64,000 nucleotides of DNA from contig NZ_STGD01000004.1 of the NCBI RefSeq assembly GCF_005222755.1, forward strand, positions 1 to 64,000, written 5' to 3'. Position numbers and translations under genes: made by a program. This DNA is from Roseomonas sp. HF4. Lineage in GTDB: Bacteria > Pseudomonadota > Alphaproteobacteria > Acetobacterales > Acetobacteraceae. Positions 40,977 to 50,576 of the stretch are shown here, piece by piece (the first letter of the stretch is position 1; every line of letters begins with the position of its first letter). The notes under the pieces were generated by a model. That model was given only the letters and a program-made list of their open reading frames with translations, did no database searches and was not told the origin of the DNA.

Positions 40977-43331
40977 ATGAAGGCTGACCCGCGACCGATG
41001 CTCTGGCGCGGAGCCGCGCTCGTCGTGCTGGTCGCGCTGCCTTTCGTGATTGCCGCGCTGCTGGTCGCCCCCCCCGCACCACGCGCGGCTGAGCGCGCGC
41101 GCCAGGGCTTCGTCGGTTCTGCCACCTGCGCCTCCTGCCACGCCGCGGAAACCACCGCCTGGCGGGACAGCGACCACGCCCGCGCCATGGCCGCCGCGGC
41201 GCCCGCGACTGTGCTCGGCGATTTCTCGGGCGTCACCGTCACTGACGGCCGCCACACAGCCACCTTCCGGCGGGAGGACGGCCGCTACGTCATCCGCACA
41301 GACGGGCCCGATGGCGCGGTCGCGGACTTCACCATCACCGAGACCTTCGGCGTCGATCCGCTGCAGCAGTATCTGGTGCTGTTTCCCGATGGCCGCCGCC
41401 AGGCACTGCCCTGGGCCTGGGACAGCCGCCCACGGGAAGCGGGCGGCCAGCGTTGGTACCACCTGATGGCCGACGAGCCGCTGCCTGCGGGCGACCCGCT
41501 GCACTGGACCGGACGCGAGCAGACCTGGAACTTCATGTGCGCCTCCTGCCACTCGACGGGGCTGGTGCGCGGCTACGACGCGACGACGGACCGCTACGCC
41601 ACGACCTGGACCGAGATCAGCGTCGGGTGCGAGAGCTGCCATGGGCCAGGTGCCGCGCATGTCGCCTGGGCACGCGCCGCCGCGCGCGGCGAGGACCCGC
41701 ATCGCGGCCTTTCCGTCTGGATGCGCGACCGTTCGGGCGGCGCCTGGCGCTTCGCGGCGGACGACCCGCGCGGCATCGCGCGCTGGGAAGGTCCGCCGCG
41801 CCAATCCACCGCCGCGCAGGTCGAGACCTGCGCCCCCTGCCATGCGCGGGCCCGCCCGCTGGTCGCGGACCCGCTGCCCGGCGCCCGCTTCCTCGACACG
41901 CACGCGCCGATGCTGCTCGAACGCGGCGAATACCACGCCGACGGCCAGATCCAGGGCGAGGTCTTCGAATGGGGATCCTTCGCGCAGTCCCGCATGAGCC
42001 GCGCCGGCGTCGTCTGCGCGGACTGCCACGACCCGCATAGGGGCACGCTGCGTGCGGAGGGCAACGCGGTCTGCGCGCAATGCCACCTGCCCGCGCGCTT
42101 CGATACGGCCGAGCACCACCGCCACCCGGCGGGCACGCCGGGCGCGCAATGCGTGTCCTGCCACATGCCCGCCGTGACCTACATGGGCGTGGACCGGCGG
42201 CGGGATCATGCCTTCAGTGTCCCGCGCCCCGACGTGGCGGCGCAGATCGCCGCGCCGGACACCTGCACGTCCTGCCACACGGACCGTCCGCAATCCTGGG
42301 CGGCGCGGCAGATCGTGCAATGGTTCGGGCCGCGGCGGCGCGACGAACCGCACCCCGCGCTGGCCATATCCGCAGGACGAAACGGGCAGGCCGACGCGGA
42401 TGCGCTGCTGGCCGCGGTCGCGACGAACCGCGCGCATGCCCCCATCCTGCGCGCGACCGCCGTCTCGCTGCTGCCCATGCCGCCATCGCAGGCAACGGCG
42501 CAGGCGATCGGCGCGACGCTGCTGGACCCCGACCCGCTGGTGCGCGCGGCGGCGCTGCGCACCCTCGACGGGCTGCACCCGCGCAACCGCCTGCATGCCG
42601 CGCGCTTCCTGGCGGACGAGACGCGGCTCGTGCGCATCGAGGCGGCGCGTGCGCTCGCCCCCGTGCCACTTGATGCGCTGCCGGAGGCCGCGCGCCCTGC
42701 CTTCGTGCGGGCATGGGAGGAGTTGCTGGCCAGCGAGCGCGTCGCCGCCGAACGTCCCGAGGCGCATGTGAACATCGCTGGCATGCTCGCCGCGCGCGGC
42801 GACATGGCCGGCGCCGAGGCCGCCTATCGCGATGCGCTCGCGCGCGATGGGGCGCATCTCGGGGCGCTGGTGAATCTCGCGGATTTCGAGGCGCGGCGCG
42901 GGCGGCACGATGCAGCCGAGGCGGCGCTGCGCCGCGCCGTCACCGCGCACCCGCGGGAGGCCGAGGCGCAGCACGCGCTGGCGCTGGCGCTCGCGCGCCA
43001 GGGCAGGACGGCCGATGCGCTACCGCCGCTCGCCGAGGCGGCCCGGCTGCGGCCCGGGGAACCGCGCTACGCCTATGTCCAGGCGATCGCGCTGAACCAG
43101 CTGCGGCGGACGGAGGAAGCGGTCGGCGTGCTGCGTGCGAACATCGCGCGCCACCCACGCCACCGTGACAGCCTGATAGCTTTGGCGACCATCGAGCGGG
43201 ACCGGTCGAACTTCGTCGAGGCGGAACGCCTGGCTGCCGAGGCCGCCGCGATCAACCCCACCGATCGCGAGGCAGCCGCCCTGCTCGTGCAGCTCCGCTC
43301 GCTGCGCCAGCGCATGCCCGGGTTGCGCTAG
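40977..43331 (+). CDS. Octahaem cytochrome c with HEAT/TPR C-terminal half
   Basis: About 784 residues (ATG 40977; ATG 40998 is possible). One N-terminal membrane anchor or signal helix (GAALVVLVALPFVIAALLVA) exports it. Eight CxxCH haem sites are visible: CASCH twice, CESCH, CAPCH, CADCH, CAQCH, CVSCH and CTSCH, all in the first 430 residues. The rest is helical repeats: a HEAT-like part (LLDPDPLVRAAALRTLDGLHP), then TPR units (AEAAYRDALARDGAHLGALVNLADFEARRGR). This build occurs in periplasmic multihaem proteins related to cytochrome c554 and nitrite-reductase-like families; activity is unknown. It sits between two sulfatase genes. Confidence 0.88.
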   Translation: MKADPRPMLWRGAALVVLVALPFVIAALLVAPPAPRAAERARQGFVGSATCASCHAAETTAWRDSDHARAMAAAAPATVLGDFSGVTVTDGRHTATFRREDGRYVIRTDGPDGAVADFTITETFGVDPLQQYLVLFPDGRRQALPWAWDSRPREAGGQRWYHLMADEPLPAGDPLHWTGREQTWNFMCASCHSTGLVRGYDATTDRYATTWTEISVGCESCHGPGAAHVAWARAAARGEDPHRGLSVWMRDRSGGAWRFAADDPRGIARWEGPPRQSTAAQVETCAPCHARARPLVADPLPGARFLDTHAPMLLERGEYHADGQIQGEVFEWGSFAQSRMSRAGVVCADCHDPHRGTLRAEGNAVCAQCHLPARFDTAEHHRHPAGTPGAQCVSCHMPAVTYMGVDRRRDHAFSVPRPDVAAQIAAPDTCTSCHTDRPQSWAARQIVQWFGPRRRDEPHPALAISAGRNGQADADALLAAVATNRAHAPILRATAVSLLPMPPSQATAQAIGATLLDPDPLVRAAALRTLDGLHPRNRLHAARFLADETRLVRIEAARALAPVPLDALPEAARPAFVRAWEELLASERVAAERPEAHVNIAGMLAARGDMAGAEAAYRDALARDGAHLGALVNLADFEARRGRHDAAEAALRRAVTAHPREAEAQHALALALARQGRTADALPPLAEAARLRPGEPRYAYVQAIALNQLRRTEEAVGVLRANIARHPRHRDSLIALATIERDRSNFVEAERLAAEAAAINPTDREAAALLVQLRSLRQRMPGLR

Positions 43332-43562
43332 GTAGCTGCGGTTGCCAACACCGCCGTTCGGACTGCGCGGCACTCGCAGGACGGCGCCCCCACGCGGGCC
43401 TGTAGGCTTGCGCTGACGAAGTGCCTGCGTCCGCAGGCTGCGCAGTGCGAGCTGCCAACACACCGCCACGACGGTCGCGCTTGTGGCGGAGCGGGCGGAG
43501 TATCGTGCCTTGCCGGTGCTGCTTCAACCGGGGACGCGAAAGGCAGCCCCGGCCCGACGGCG

Positions 43563-44345
43563 TCAGAAACGCCAGCTCGCGCCGATGATCGGGCCACCCA
43601 TGTCGAGCGCGACGTTGTTGCTGCCCTTGTCGTAGTCGATGTGTATCCAGCGGAAGCCGGCCGAGACGCTGATGCTCTCGGTCACCTGGTAGTCGACGGT
43701 CCCGAAGGCCTGCCAGGTGAATTCAGACCCGACGCCGAAGCCGCCGATGTCGCCATAGGCGGTCACCGAGAAGCGATCGCTGAGGCGCAGCACGCCGCGC
43801 GCGCTGATGACCGGGTCCACCCAGCTGGTCGATGCGTTCTGGGTCCGCCCCGGCAGGCGGCCGGCGTCGAGCGTGAGCTCGGTGTCGAACCACCAGCCGC
43901 GTATGCCGCCGCCGAGCTCGATCCGCCCGGCCGATCCATCCGCCACGGTGTAGAGGCCGATGGCGGAGACCTCGACGGACTGGGTGCGCGCGCTGCCGCC
44001 GCTGTAGGCACCCAGGCCCGGCACGGGCACGCCCTGCTGGAGGTTGAGGTACATGATGTCGGTGACGATGCTGAAATTGCCGCGCCGTGCTTCCGCGAGG
44101 CCCATGTAGGAGAACTTCATCGTCCCGAAGATGTCGCCAAAATCGGCGGTGAAGCTCTCGCCGCCATGCGGCCCGGTCACCTCACCGCCCAAACCCGAGA
44201 ACCACACATAGGGGGAGAGCGTGAAGGTCCACGCATCACTGGGCGGCGGGGTGCCCTGCGCCGCGGCGGGGTTCGCGATCAGCGCGAGGCCCGCAAGCGC
44301 GCTGGCCATGGCGCCCTTCGTTCCGATGCGAATCTTCGTCGTCAT
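43563..44345 (-). CDS. Outer-membrane beta-barrel protein
   Basis: 260 residues with a signal peptide to about residue 30 (NPAAAQG). The mature part alternates amphipathic strands (WTFTLSPYVWFSGLGGEVTG; FSYMGLAEARRGNFSIVTDIMYLNL) and ends with GGPIIGASWRF, the terminal aromatic residue needed for outer-membrane assembly. Eight to ten strands are likely. Homologues are called outer-membrane or DUF-type barrel proteins without assigned cargo. It diverges from arylsulfatase copy 2, so the two may be co-controlled from the region around 44350-44650. Confidence 0.85.
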   Translation of the reverse strand: MTTKIRIGTKGAMASALAGLALIANPAAAQGTPPPSDAWTFTLSPYVWFSGLGGEVTGPHGGESFTADFGDIFGTMKFSYMGLAEARRGNFSIVTDIMYLNLQQGVPVPGLGAYSGGSARTQSVEVSAIGLYTVADGSAGRIELGGGIRGWWFDTELTLDAGRLPGRTQNASTSWVDPVISARGVLRLSDRFSVTAYGDIGGFGVGSEFTWQAFGTVDYQVTESISVSAGFRWIHIDYDKGSNNVALDMGGPIIGASWRF

Positions 44346-44650
44346 TCTGGACCCTTTTCCATTCTCGTCGCGCGGCCCGGATGAAGCCGGCCGGCAGACC
44401 TGTCCCGACCCCGCCGGCGCGGCGCGAAGGCCCGACGCGAGGATGCCGCGCGCCCCGCCACCGAGCTCTAGGCCGGAGCCTGCCGTTGCCAGGCGAAGTC
44501 GTCCATCATGCGAATGGAGGATGGTTCATGCGCAGGCCGCTCGCGTTGATCCACGTCAATGCCGCGCCCTGTCACGGGCAGCAAAATCCTGAATAAGCTG
44601 ATGATTCGTGCCGTGGCGGGAACGATCCGCGCAGACTGGGGAAACAGGTC
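44346..44650. other. Divergent promoter region between barrel protein and sulfatase 2
   Basis: About 305 bp with no convincing gene. A 22-codon frame (MRRPLALIHV...) at 44528-44596 is most likely chance, as it covers the FNR-like site. The stretch 44560-44620 is relatively AT-rich (CAAAATCCTGAATAAGC) and a fair place for a -10 region serving the sulfatase. Confidence 0.45.
44546..44559. promoter_or_regulatory. FNR/FixK-like binding site
   Basis: TTGATCCACGTCAA matches the FNR/FixK/DNR consensus TTGAT-N4-ATCAA in nine of ten fixed positions and is the form common in alphaproteobacteria. It is centred about 98 bp before the ATG of sulfatase copy 2 and 208 bp from the divergent barrel gene. Control of one or both by oxygen or redox state is inferred. 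Confidence 0.55.
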
Positions 44651-47206
44651 ATGACGCTCGGATCTTCGGGGAAGCCTCGTTCGCAGGCCGGGGCGATTCG
44701 TCACCCGGCACGCGGCGACGGGATGCGGGAGCGGCGGGCTGCCACGACCCTGCGCCCGAGGCTGCCGCGCGCATCCGCGACGCGCCTCGCGGGCACGCTC
44801 GCGCTCATGCTCGGGCTGTGGTCGATGCAGCCCGCGGTCGCGCAGGAGCTGCGCGGCACGCCGGGCTCCGCCACCGCGGTCGAATTCCCCAATGCGCGCA
44901 TCCTGCCGCAGCCGCCCGCGCCCTTCGCCGGCACCATCAGCCCCGCGGCGCGCGACAGCACGCCGGCCTGGCCACCGACGCTCGGCGCGCCCGAGGGCGC
45001 CCCCAATGTCCTGCTGATCATCACCGACGATGTCGGCTTCGGCGCGCCCTCGACCTTCGGCGGCGTCATCCCGACACCGACGCTGGATGGCGTGGCGGCG
45101 TCAGGGCTGCGCTACACGCAGTTCCACACCACGGCGCTGTGTTCACCGACGCGGGCTTCGCTGCTGACCGGACGCAACCCGCATTCGGTCGGCTTCGGCG
45201 CGGTCGCGGAGCTCTCGACCGGCTTTCCCGGCTACAACGCGATCATCGGCGCCGACACCGCGACCATCGCGCAGACGCTGCGCCAGAACGGCTATTCCAC
45301 CGCCTGGTACGGCAAGAACCACAATACGCCGCCCTGGGAGATCAACCCCGCCGGGCCGTTCGACCGCTGGCCCACGGGCCTCGGCTTCGATGTCTTCTAC
45401 GGCTTCATGGGCGGCGAGACGAACCAGTGGGAGCCGGGCAACCTCTATCGCAACACGACCCGCATCCTGCCGCATGAGGGACGGCCTGGCTGGAACCTCA
45501 CCACCGCCATGGCCGACGAGGCCATTGCGCGCATCCGCGAGCTGCACGAGGTCGCGCCAGGCCGCCCCTGGTTCATCCACTACGCGCCGGGCGGCGCGCA
45601 TGCGCCCCACCATCCGACGCCCGAATGGATCGCGCGCTTCCGTGGCCAGTTCGACGAAGGTTGGGAGGTGATCCGCGAGCGCATCTTCGCGAACCAGCAG
45701 CGGCGCGGCGTGCTGCCGCCCAATGCCGCGCTGCCGCCCTGGCCGGACACGCTGCCGCGCTGGTCGAGCCTCTCGGCCGATCAGCGGCGGCTCTACGCAC
45801 GGCAGGCGGAGGTCTTCGCCGCCTACCTCGCCTATACCGACCACGAGGTCGGCCGCGTCATCCAGGCGGTGCGCGATGCCGGGCAGATCGACAACACGCT
45901 GGTCATCTACATAAGCGGCGACAATGGCGGCAGCGCTGAAGGCCAGGTGCACGGCACGCCGAACGAGTTCGCCTTCTTCAACGGCGTCGAGATCCCGGTG
46001 GAGCGGCAGCTGCCCTTCATCGACGGCTGGGGCGGGGAGCGGACCTATCCGAACCTAGCGGTCGGTTGGACCTGGGCCTTTGGTACGCCCTACCAGTGGA
46101 CGAAGCAGGTCGCGTCCCATTTCGGCGGCACGCGCAACGGCATGGCGATCTCCTGGCCGCGGCGCATCACGGACCGTGGCGGCATCCGCCACCAGTTCCA
46201 CCACGTGATCGACATCGCGCCGACGATCCTGGAGGCGATCGGCATCCCCGAGCCGCGCGTCGTGAACGGCGTGGCGCAGCGCCCGATCGAGGGCGTCGGC
46301 TTGGCCTACACCTTTGACGCCGCGAACGCCGGGGCGCGGTCGCGCCGCCGCACTCAGCATTTCGAGATGCTCGCCCATCGCGGCATCTATCATGACGGCT
46401 GGTATGCCAACACGACGCCGCCCACGCTCCCGTGGCAAACCACGGGCCATCCGCCCGAGGACGTCGTCAACGGCTACACCTGGGAACTCTACAATCTCGA
46501 GCAGGATCCGACGCAGAGCCGCAATCTCGCGGCGCAGTTCCCCGACCGGCTGCGCGACCTGCAGCAGCGCTTCCTGATCGAGGCGGCGCGCTACCAGGTC
46601 CTGCCGCTCGACAATTCGAGCCTGTCGCGGCTTATCACGCAGCGGCCGGGGCCTTCGGCCGGGCGGCGGGAATTCGTCTATCGCGGCACGGGAACCAGCC
46701 TCCAGGCCAGCGTGGCGCCGTCGCTGCTGAACCGGTCGTATCGGCTGGTGGCGGAAATCGAGGTACCGGCGGGTGGTGCGAACGGCGTGATCGCGACGCA
46801 TGGCGGGCGCTTCGCGGGCTGGGGCTTCTACCTGCTCGATGGCCGACCGGTCTTCACCTGGAACCTGCTCGACATGGAGCGCGTGCGGTGGGCGGCGCCG
46901 CAGGCCCTGCTGCCAGGGCGCCACACGATCACCTTCGAATTCCAGCCCGAGGCCGCCGGGCCGCCAGTCGGTCGCGGCGGCACCGGCACTCTGTCGGTCA
47001 ACGGCCAGGTGGTGGCGCGGCAGGCCATGACGCGGACGCTGCCCTTCGCGGTCCAGAGCGACGAGACCTTCGATGTGGGCCTGGATACGGGGTCTTCGGT
47101 CGGCGACCGTGATTATCGGACGCCCTTCGCCTTCACCGGGCGCCTTGAAAGCCTGGCGGTGACGCTTGGCGAGTCCACCCTGCCGCGGGCTGCGGTGCGC
47201 GACTGA
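44651..47206 (+). CDS. Secreted arylsulfatase (type I, formylglycine), copy 2
   Basis: 851 residues from ATG 44651; ATG 44723 (MRERRA) would give a more usual signal peptide. The signal helix LAGTLALMLGLWSMQPAVA ends near residue 65. Active-site pieces: NVLLIITDDVGFG (Asp126-Asp127), CSPTRASLLTGR (Cys164), YGKNHNTPPWE, YISGDNGGSAEG. The C-terminal beta domain has the same elements as copy 1 (EIEVPAGGANGVIATHGGRFAGWGF). The two copies match over their whole length at roughly two residues in three by eye. They probably arose by duplication and could differ in substrate or in regulation, since only this one has the FNR-like box upstream. Confidence 0.92.
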   Translation: MTLGSSGKPRSQAGAIRHPARGDGMRERRAATTLRPRLPRASATRLAGTLALMLGLWSMQPAVAQELRGTPGSATAVEFPNARILPQPPAPFAGTISPAARDSTPAWPPTLGAPEGAPNVLLIITDDVGFGAPSTFGGVIPTPTLDGVAASGLRYTQFHTTALCSPTRASLLTGRNPHSVGFGAVAELSTGFPGYNAIIGADTATIAQTLRQNGYSTAWYGKNHNTPPWEINPAGPFDRWPTGLGFDVFYGFMGGETNQWEPGNLYRNTTRILPHEGRPGWNLTTAMADEAIARIRELHEVAPGRPWFIHYAPGGAHAPHHPTPEWIARFRGQFDEGWEVIRERIFANQQRRGVLPPNAALPPWPDTLPRWSSLSADQRRLYARQAEVFAAYLAYTDHEVGRVIQAVRDAGQIDNTLVIYISGDNGGSAEGQVHGTPNEFAFFNGVEIPVERQLPFIDGWGGERTYPNLAVGWTWAFGTPYQWTKQVASHFGGTRNGMAISWPRRITDRGGIRHQFHHVIDIAPTILEAIGIPEPRVVNGVAQRPIEGVGLAYTFDAANAGARSRRRTQHFEMLAHRGIYHDGWYANTTPPTLPWQTTGHPPEDVVNGYTWELYNLEQDPTQSRNLAAQFPDRLRDLQQRFLIEAARYQVLPLDNSSLSRLITQRPGPSAGRREFVYRGTGTSLQASVAPSLLNRSYRLVAEIEVPAGGANGVIATHGGRFAGWGFYLLDGRPVFTWNLLDMERVRWAAPQALLPGRHTITFEFQPEAAGPPVGRGGTGTLSVNGQVVARQAMTRTLPFAVQSDETFDVGLDTGSSVGDRDYRTPFAFTGRLESLAVTLGESTLPRAAVRD

Positions 47207-47969
47207 TCAGCATTCCCGACAAGGAGGGTCTTGCAGCACAAACGGTAGTGGGCAGCAGCCTCACCTCTGTCGGTGCTGTCACTGACCTCTAGCTTGGCCC
47301 TCATCACGCGCGCTAGATCTCCGTCGTTGGGCCGGCAGCGACGGTTCGAATCCGGGTGCACTCCCTCCGCCAGTTCCATTTCGAATCGCCCTCTCTCCCG
47401 ATCGCAGCGACGCCGTGAGGCGCAGCTTTCCTGCGGTTTTCAGCGCGGGGCTGTTGACCGGAGGGAGCGCGGCACGCCGGAAATCCGCTCTCCGACGACC
47501 CACCCTGATCCATCAAGGTAGGACGCCCGCCACTGGCCGGGCTTTACTCCGCCCGCAGCAGCATCACGCCGCCGCTCCAATGGCCGACTTTCTCTCCGCC
47601 GTTCACACACGGGAAAAACCCACATCGCCACAGCGCTTGGCGTCCAGGCGGTCGAGCACCTGCGCAAGCGGGTAACGACAGCTTCCGCTTCAGGAACAGC
47701 TCCGCAACCCAGGCCCATCGCGAAAGGAAGCCACAGCCCACCTGACGGGATCCGAAAATCCCGCATCCCCACAACCAGGGTCAGATCTTCGTGGCAACCC
47801 CGGGTCAGCTCTCGGCGACATTCAACAACCTTCACTTGCATCGGGCGACGAACACCCTCGGCGACTCGGCAATCACGACCTGCAGGGCAGTCAAGCAGTA
47901 ACTGCACGGACTGCCCCGAAGACGACGACTCGAGCGGCCCGCTGCAAGTCGTGACGTCAGGGTCGGCGC
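47207..47969. other. Long stretch without a recognised gene at an element boundary
   Basis: About 760 bp. Codon use and frames show nothing convincing on either strand. Around 47335-47371 there is a tRNA-like end (GGTTCGAATCC, then CCCTCCGCCA), but the spacing from T-loop to CCA is about five bases too long and no tRNA body precedes it. It might be a decayed attachment site of the element that follows, which is not proven. GC content is lower than in neighbouring genes. Confidence 0.4.
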
Positions 47970-48179
47970 ATGGCCGACCGTCACCCTCCACGAGTCGCCG
48001 GTCCGCGGGACCGGGCGCCGTCAGACCAAGAACCGGGGCATTCCCCTGGGCCTGAGCCTGCGCGCACCGACGCCGCGAACCTGCTCCGCACGCTGACCCG
48101 CGCCCTGGCGCGGCAGGCGGCGCGGGACGCGTGGGCGAAGGCGGTCGGCCGCCACCCGAGTTCGGAGACCTTGTCATGA
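47970..48179 (+). CDS. Small hypothetical protein before the excisionase-like gene
   Basis: 69 residues, Arg/Pro/Ala-rich at first, then a helix AANLLRTLTRALARQAARDA. Its stop overlaps the ATG of the next gene (ATGA at 48176-48179), which argues that it is really translated. No family is recognised. As the first gene of the element it may be a regulatory partner of the excisionase-like protein. Confidence 0.45.
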   Translation: MADRHPPRVAGPRDRAPSDQEPGHSPGPEPARTDAANLLRTLTRALARQAARDAWAKAVGRHPSSETLS

Positions 48180-48385
48180 CCAACTGGACCCCGCCCCGGC
48201 GGGACGCTGCCGCGCGTCCGCCCACCAGGTTGCTGACCGTCGCGCAGACGGCCGAGCGCCTCGCCGTCTGCGGCAAGACGGTGCGCCGCCTTGTCGCTTC
48301 GGGAGCGCTGCCGGCCCTGCGTGTGGGGCGCGCGGTGCGGATCTCGGAAGACGACCTGCGCGTCTACCTGGCGAGCAGCCGGTAG
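48176..48385 (+). CDS. Excisionase-type helix-turn-helix protein
   Basis: 69 residues. LLTVAQTAERLAVCGKTVRRLVASGALPALRVGRAVRISEDDLRVYL is the MerR-like winged helix of the excisionase family (helix-turn-helix, then the wing with R-h-G-R and a closing helix). Such proteins steer integrase towards excision. It lies 148 bp before a truncated integrase, the usual order for an integrative element. Confidence 0.8.
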   Translation: MTNWTPPRRDAAARPPTRLLTVAQTAERLAVCGKTVRRLVASGALPALRVGRAVRISEDDLRVYLASSR

Positions 48386-48533
48386 GGGCGGGCGGCATGT
48401 CCTCTCAAGTCCAAGTCATTCCACTGATCTGGCGGTCCTCGTGACTGCGTCGGATCGGTCTTTCACTACGTTATACGAGAGACGGAGTCACGTTTGTCCC
48501 GCCCGGGGCAGAACAGATATCAGGAATCCAGCT

Positions 48534-48977
48534 ATGTCATCTTATGGCGACTTCGCCGCCGCAGCCGAGAATGGCACGTTCCCCACCCTGGCGGAACTGC
48601 TGGCGCGCATCCAGGCCGACAGCATCCTTTCGGAGTGCCAGCGCAAGGACTGGGCCTCGGCCCTGCGCTCGCTGGCCAAGGGCCTCGGCCAGCCGGTCGA
48701 TGTCCTGCGCGCCGACCCGGTGGATCTGCGTCAGCGCCTGCGCGGCGTCACCCCGGCCATGGCGGGGTTCAAGCCCGGGCGCTGGCGGAACGTGCTCTCC
48801 CTGGTCACGGGTACCCTGGCGCATGCCGGCATCGTGGTGGTGGCGAACCGCCTCGACGTGGCGCCCTCGCCGGCATGGCAGGCCTGCCTCGCCCTGCTCG
48901 AGCCCGGCCAGGAACGGCACTTCCACGCCTGGCGGTTCGGCCGCTACTGCACCCCGCGCGGCATCGAGCCGGCCGCG
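48534..48977 (+). pseudogene. Tyrosine integrase, N-terminal fragment
   Basis: About 145 residues with the core-binding layout of a tyrosine recombinase: TLAELLARIQADSILSECQR, DWASALRSLAKGLGQPVD, then a helical SAM-like domain ending HAWRFGRYCTPRGIEPA. Sequence then passes directly into inverted serine-recombinase DNA. The catalytic domain with its Arg-His-Arg-Tyr residues is missing, so the protein cannot recombine DNA. Confidence 0.6.
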
Positions 48978-49544
48978 GTCGACGCGGGCGTGGCGCCGGC
49001 ACGCCGTCGCGGTTCAGCGCACGGACGATGGCGAGCGGGCTGGTGCCGACGACATAGGCCTCGTAGATGCGGCGGACCACGCGGGCCTGGTCGGGATCGA
49101 CCTCGCGCAGGCCGCGCTCCGGCTCGCCGTCGGCGCCGAGGCGACGAACGACGCGGTAGCCGTAGGGTGGCCCGCCGATGGCGCGGCCCTGGCGGATGCG
49201 CCCCTCCTGCCCCCGCAGGGTCTTGGCCTTGAGGTCCTTCAGGTACAACTGTCCCATCGTGCCCTTGAGGCCGACATGGAGGTCGGAGACCTCGCCCTCG
49301 CTCAGGGTGACAATCCGGACCCGGCAAAACATCGCCGCCTTGTGGAACGCGGCAACGTGCTCGAGGTCACGGGAGAACCGGTCGAGGCTCTCGGCCAGGA
49401 CGATGTCGACCTCTCCCGCCCGCATGGCGGCGAGCAGCGCCTGGTAGCCGGGGCGGAGCATGGTGGCGCCGGAGATGGCAGCGTCGGTGAAGGTCCCGAC
49501 GATCTGCCAGCTCTCGCGGTCGGCGCGGACCGTGCACGCGGCCG
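48970..49544. repeat. 8-bp inverted repeats bounding the inverted segment
   Basis: CGGCCGCG at 48970-48977 and its complement CGCGGCCG at 49537-49544 flank the inverted recombinase piece exactly at the two joints. Turning the segment round between them rejoins GVPAPR to the RTWYDITLRG half in frame. Confidence 0.65.
48978..49536 (-). pseudogene. Serine recombinase middle part, inverted
   Basis: Minus-strand frame: RADRESWQIVGTFTDAAISG, MRAGEVDIVLAESLDRFSRD, LKGTMGQLYLKDLKAKTLRG, GGPPYGYRVVRR and AIVRALNRDGVPAPR. This is the resolvase catalytic domain after its first 45 residues and the start of the recombinase domain of a large serine recombinase. The catalytic Ser segment (usually YxRxSxD) is absent. 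It is read opposite to the rest of the same gene, which follows on the plus strand. Confidence 0.75.
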
Positions 49545-50535
49545 CACCTGGTACGACATCACCCTGCGCGGCCGTCCAACCCGTGGCGACGGCATCCTGC
49601 GCAACCCGCTCTACACGGGTCGCCTGCAGTGGAACCGCTCCCACACGGTGGTCGACCCGGTGAGCGGGACCGAAGTGTGGCGGCCCAAGGCGGGGGAGGA
49701 CTGGGTGGAGACGGCCGTGCCGCATCTGCGCATCGTCCCGGACGAGCTCTGGCAGGCGGCCCAGGCGCGCCTCGCCGCCGAGGCGGCGCCGCAGCCCGCG
49801 GTCGGGCACCACCTGTTCTGGCAGCGCCGCCGACCGCAGCACATGCTCACCGGCAAGGTCGTCTGCGGCTGCTGCGGCAGTGGGTTCTCCGTGTTCGGCA
49901 AGGACTACCTGGGCTGCCGCACTGCCCGGAACGGCGGCGCCTGCCGCAACGCCACCCGTGTGCGTCGGGCCGTGCTGGAGGACCGCGTGCTGCGGGCGCT
50001 CAGGACGCAGCTGATGCGGCCGGACCTGGTGGCGGAGTTCTGCGCGACCTTCATCGAGGAATGGAACCGCCTGGCGGCCGAGGCCTCCGCCGGCGCGGAA
50101 GCCCATCAGCGGGAGTTGCAGGCCGTCGAGCGCAAGATCGGGAACCTGGTCGACGCCATCGCCGACGGCCTCAAGGCGCCTGGCCTCCAGCAGAAGCTCG
50201 CGGAGCTCGAGGCGCGCCGGCGGGACGTGCAGGCGGCGCTCGATGCAGGACCGCCGATCGCTCCGCCGGCGCTGCACCCCAACCTGGCGCAGGCCTATGC
50301 CGAGAAGGTCGCCACCCTGCGCCACGCTCTTGAGGCCGAGGACGGCACCGAGGCGCTCGAAGAAGCCCGCGCATTGATCGACACCGTCGTCGTCTCGCCG
50401 CCCAACGATCCCGGCGATCCGCCCGGCATCGAACTCACCGGCAACCTCATCGCCATGCTCAAGGCCGGCGGGGCCGCCCTCCCACCGGAGGACCGCACCC
50501 TTGCCTCATGCCTCACCACCATGCTCGAGAGTTCG
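49537..50535 (+). pseudogene. Serine recombinase C-terminal part
   Basis: The plus-strand frame continues where the inverted piece stops: RTWYDITLRGRPTRGDGILRNPLYTGRLQWNR belongs after GVPAPR. It then has the zinc ribbon GKVVCGCCGSGF with CRTARNGGACRN, and the coiled-coil EWNRLAAEASAGAEAHQREL followed by EARRRDVQAAL. The natural stop is lost; the frame runs on into the end of hisG on the other strand. With the inverted middle and missing N-terminus the gene is dead. Confidence 0.75.
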
Positions 50536-50576
50536 GTACAAGAAGATCCACGGGGGAGGTTCTCCTCCCCCGCCCT

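Noticed and set aside
47335..47371. tRNA-like 3' end (GGTTCGAATCC ... CCTCCGCCA)
   Set aside because: The distance from T-loop to CCA is about five bases too long, the T stem pairs poorly and no tRNA body precedes it. At most a decayed attachment site.
47440..48276. A 278-codon minus-strand frame at the element edge
   Set aside because: Low-complexity Pro/Ser/Arg sequence without motifs; it overlaps the better supported plus-strand small genes.
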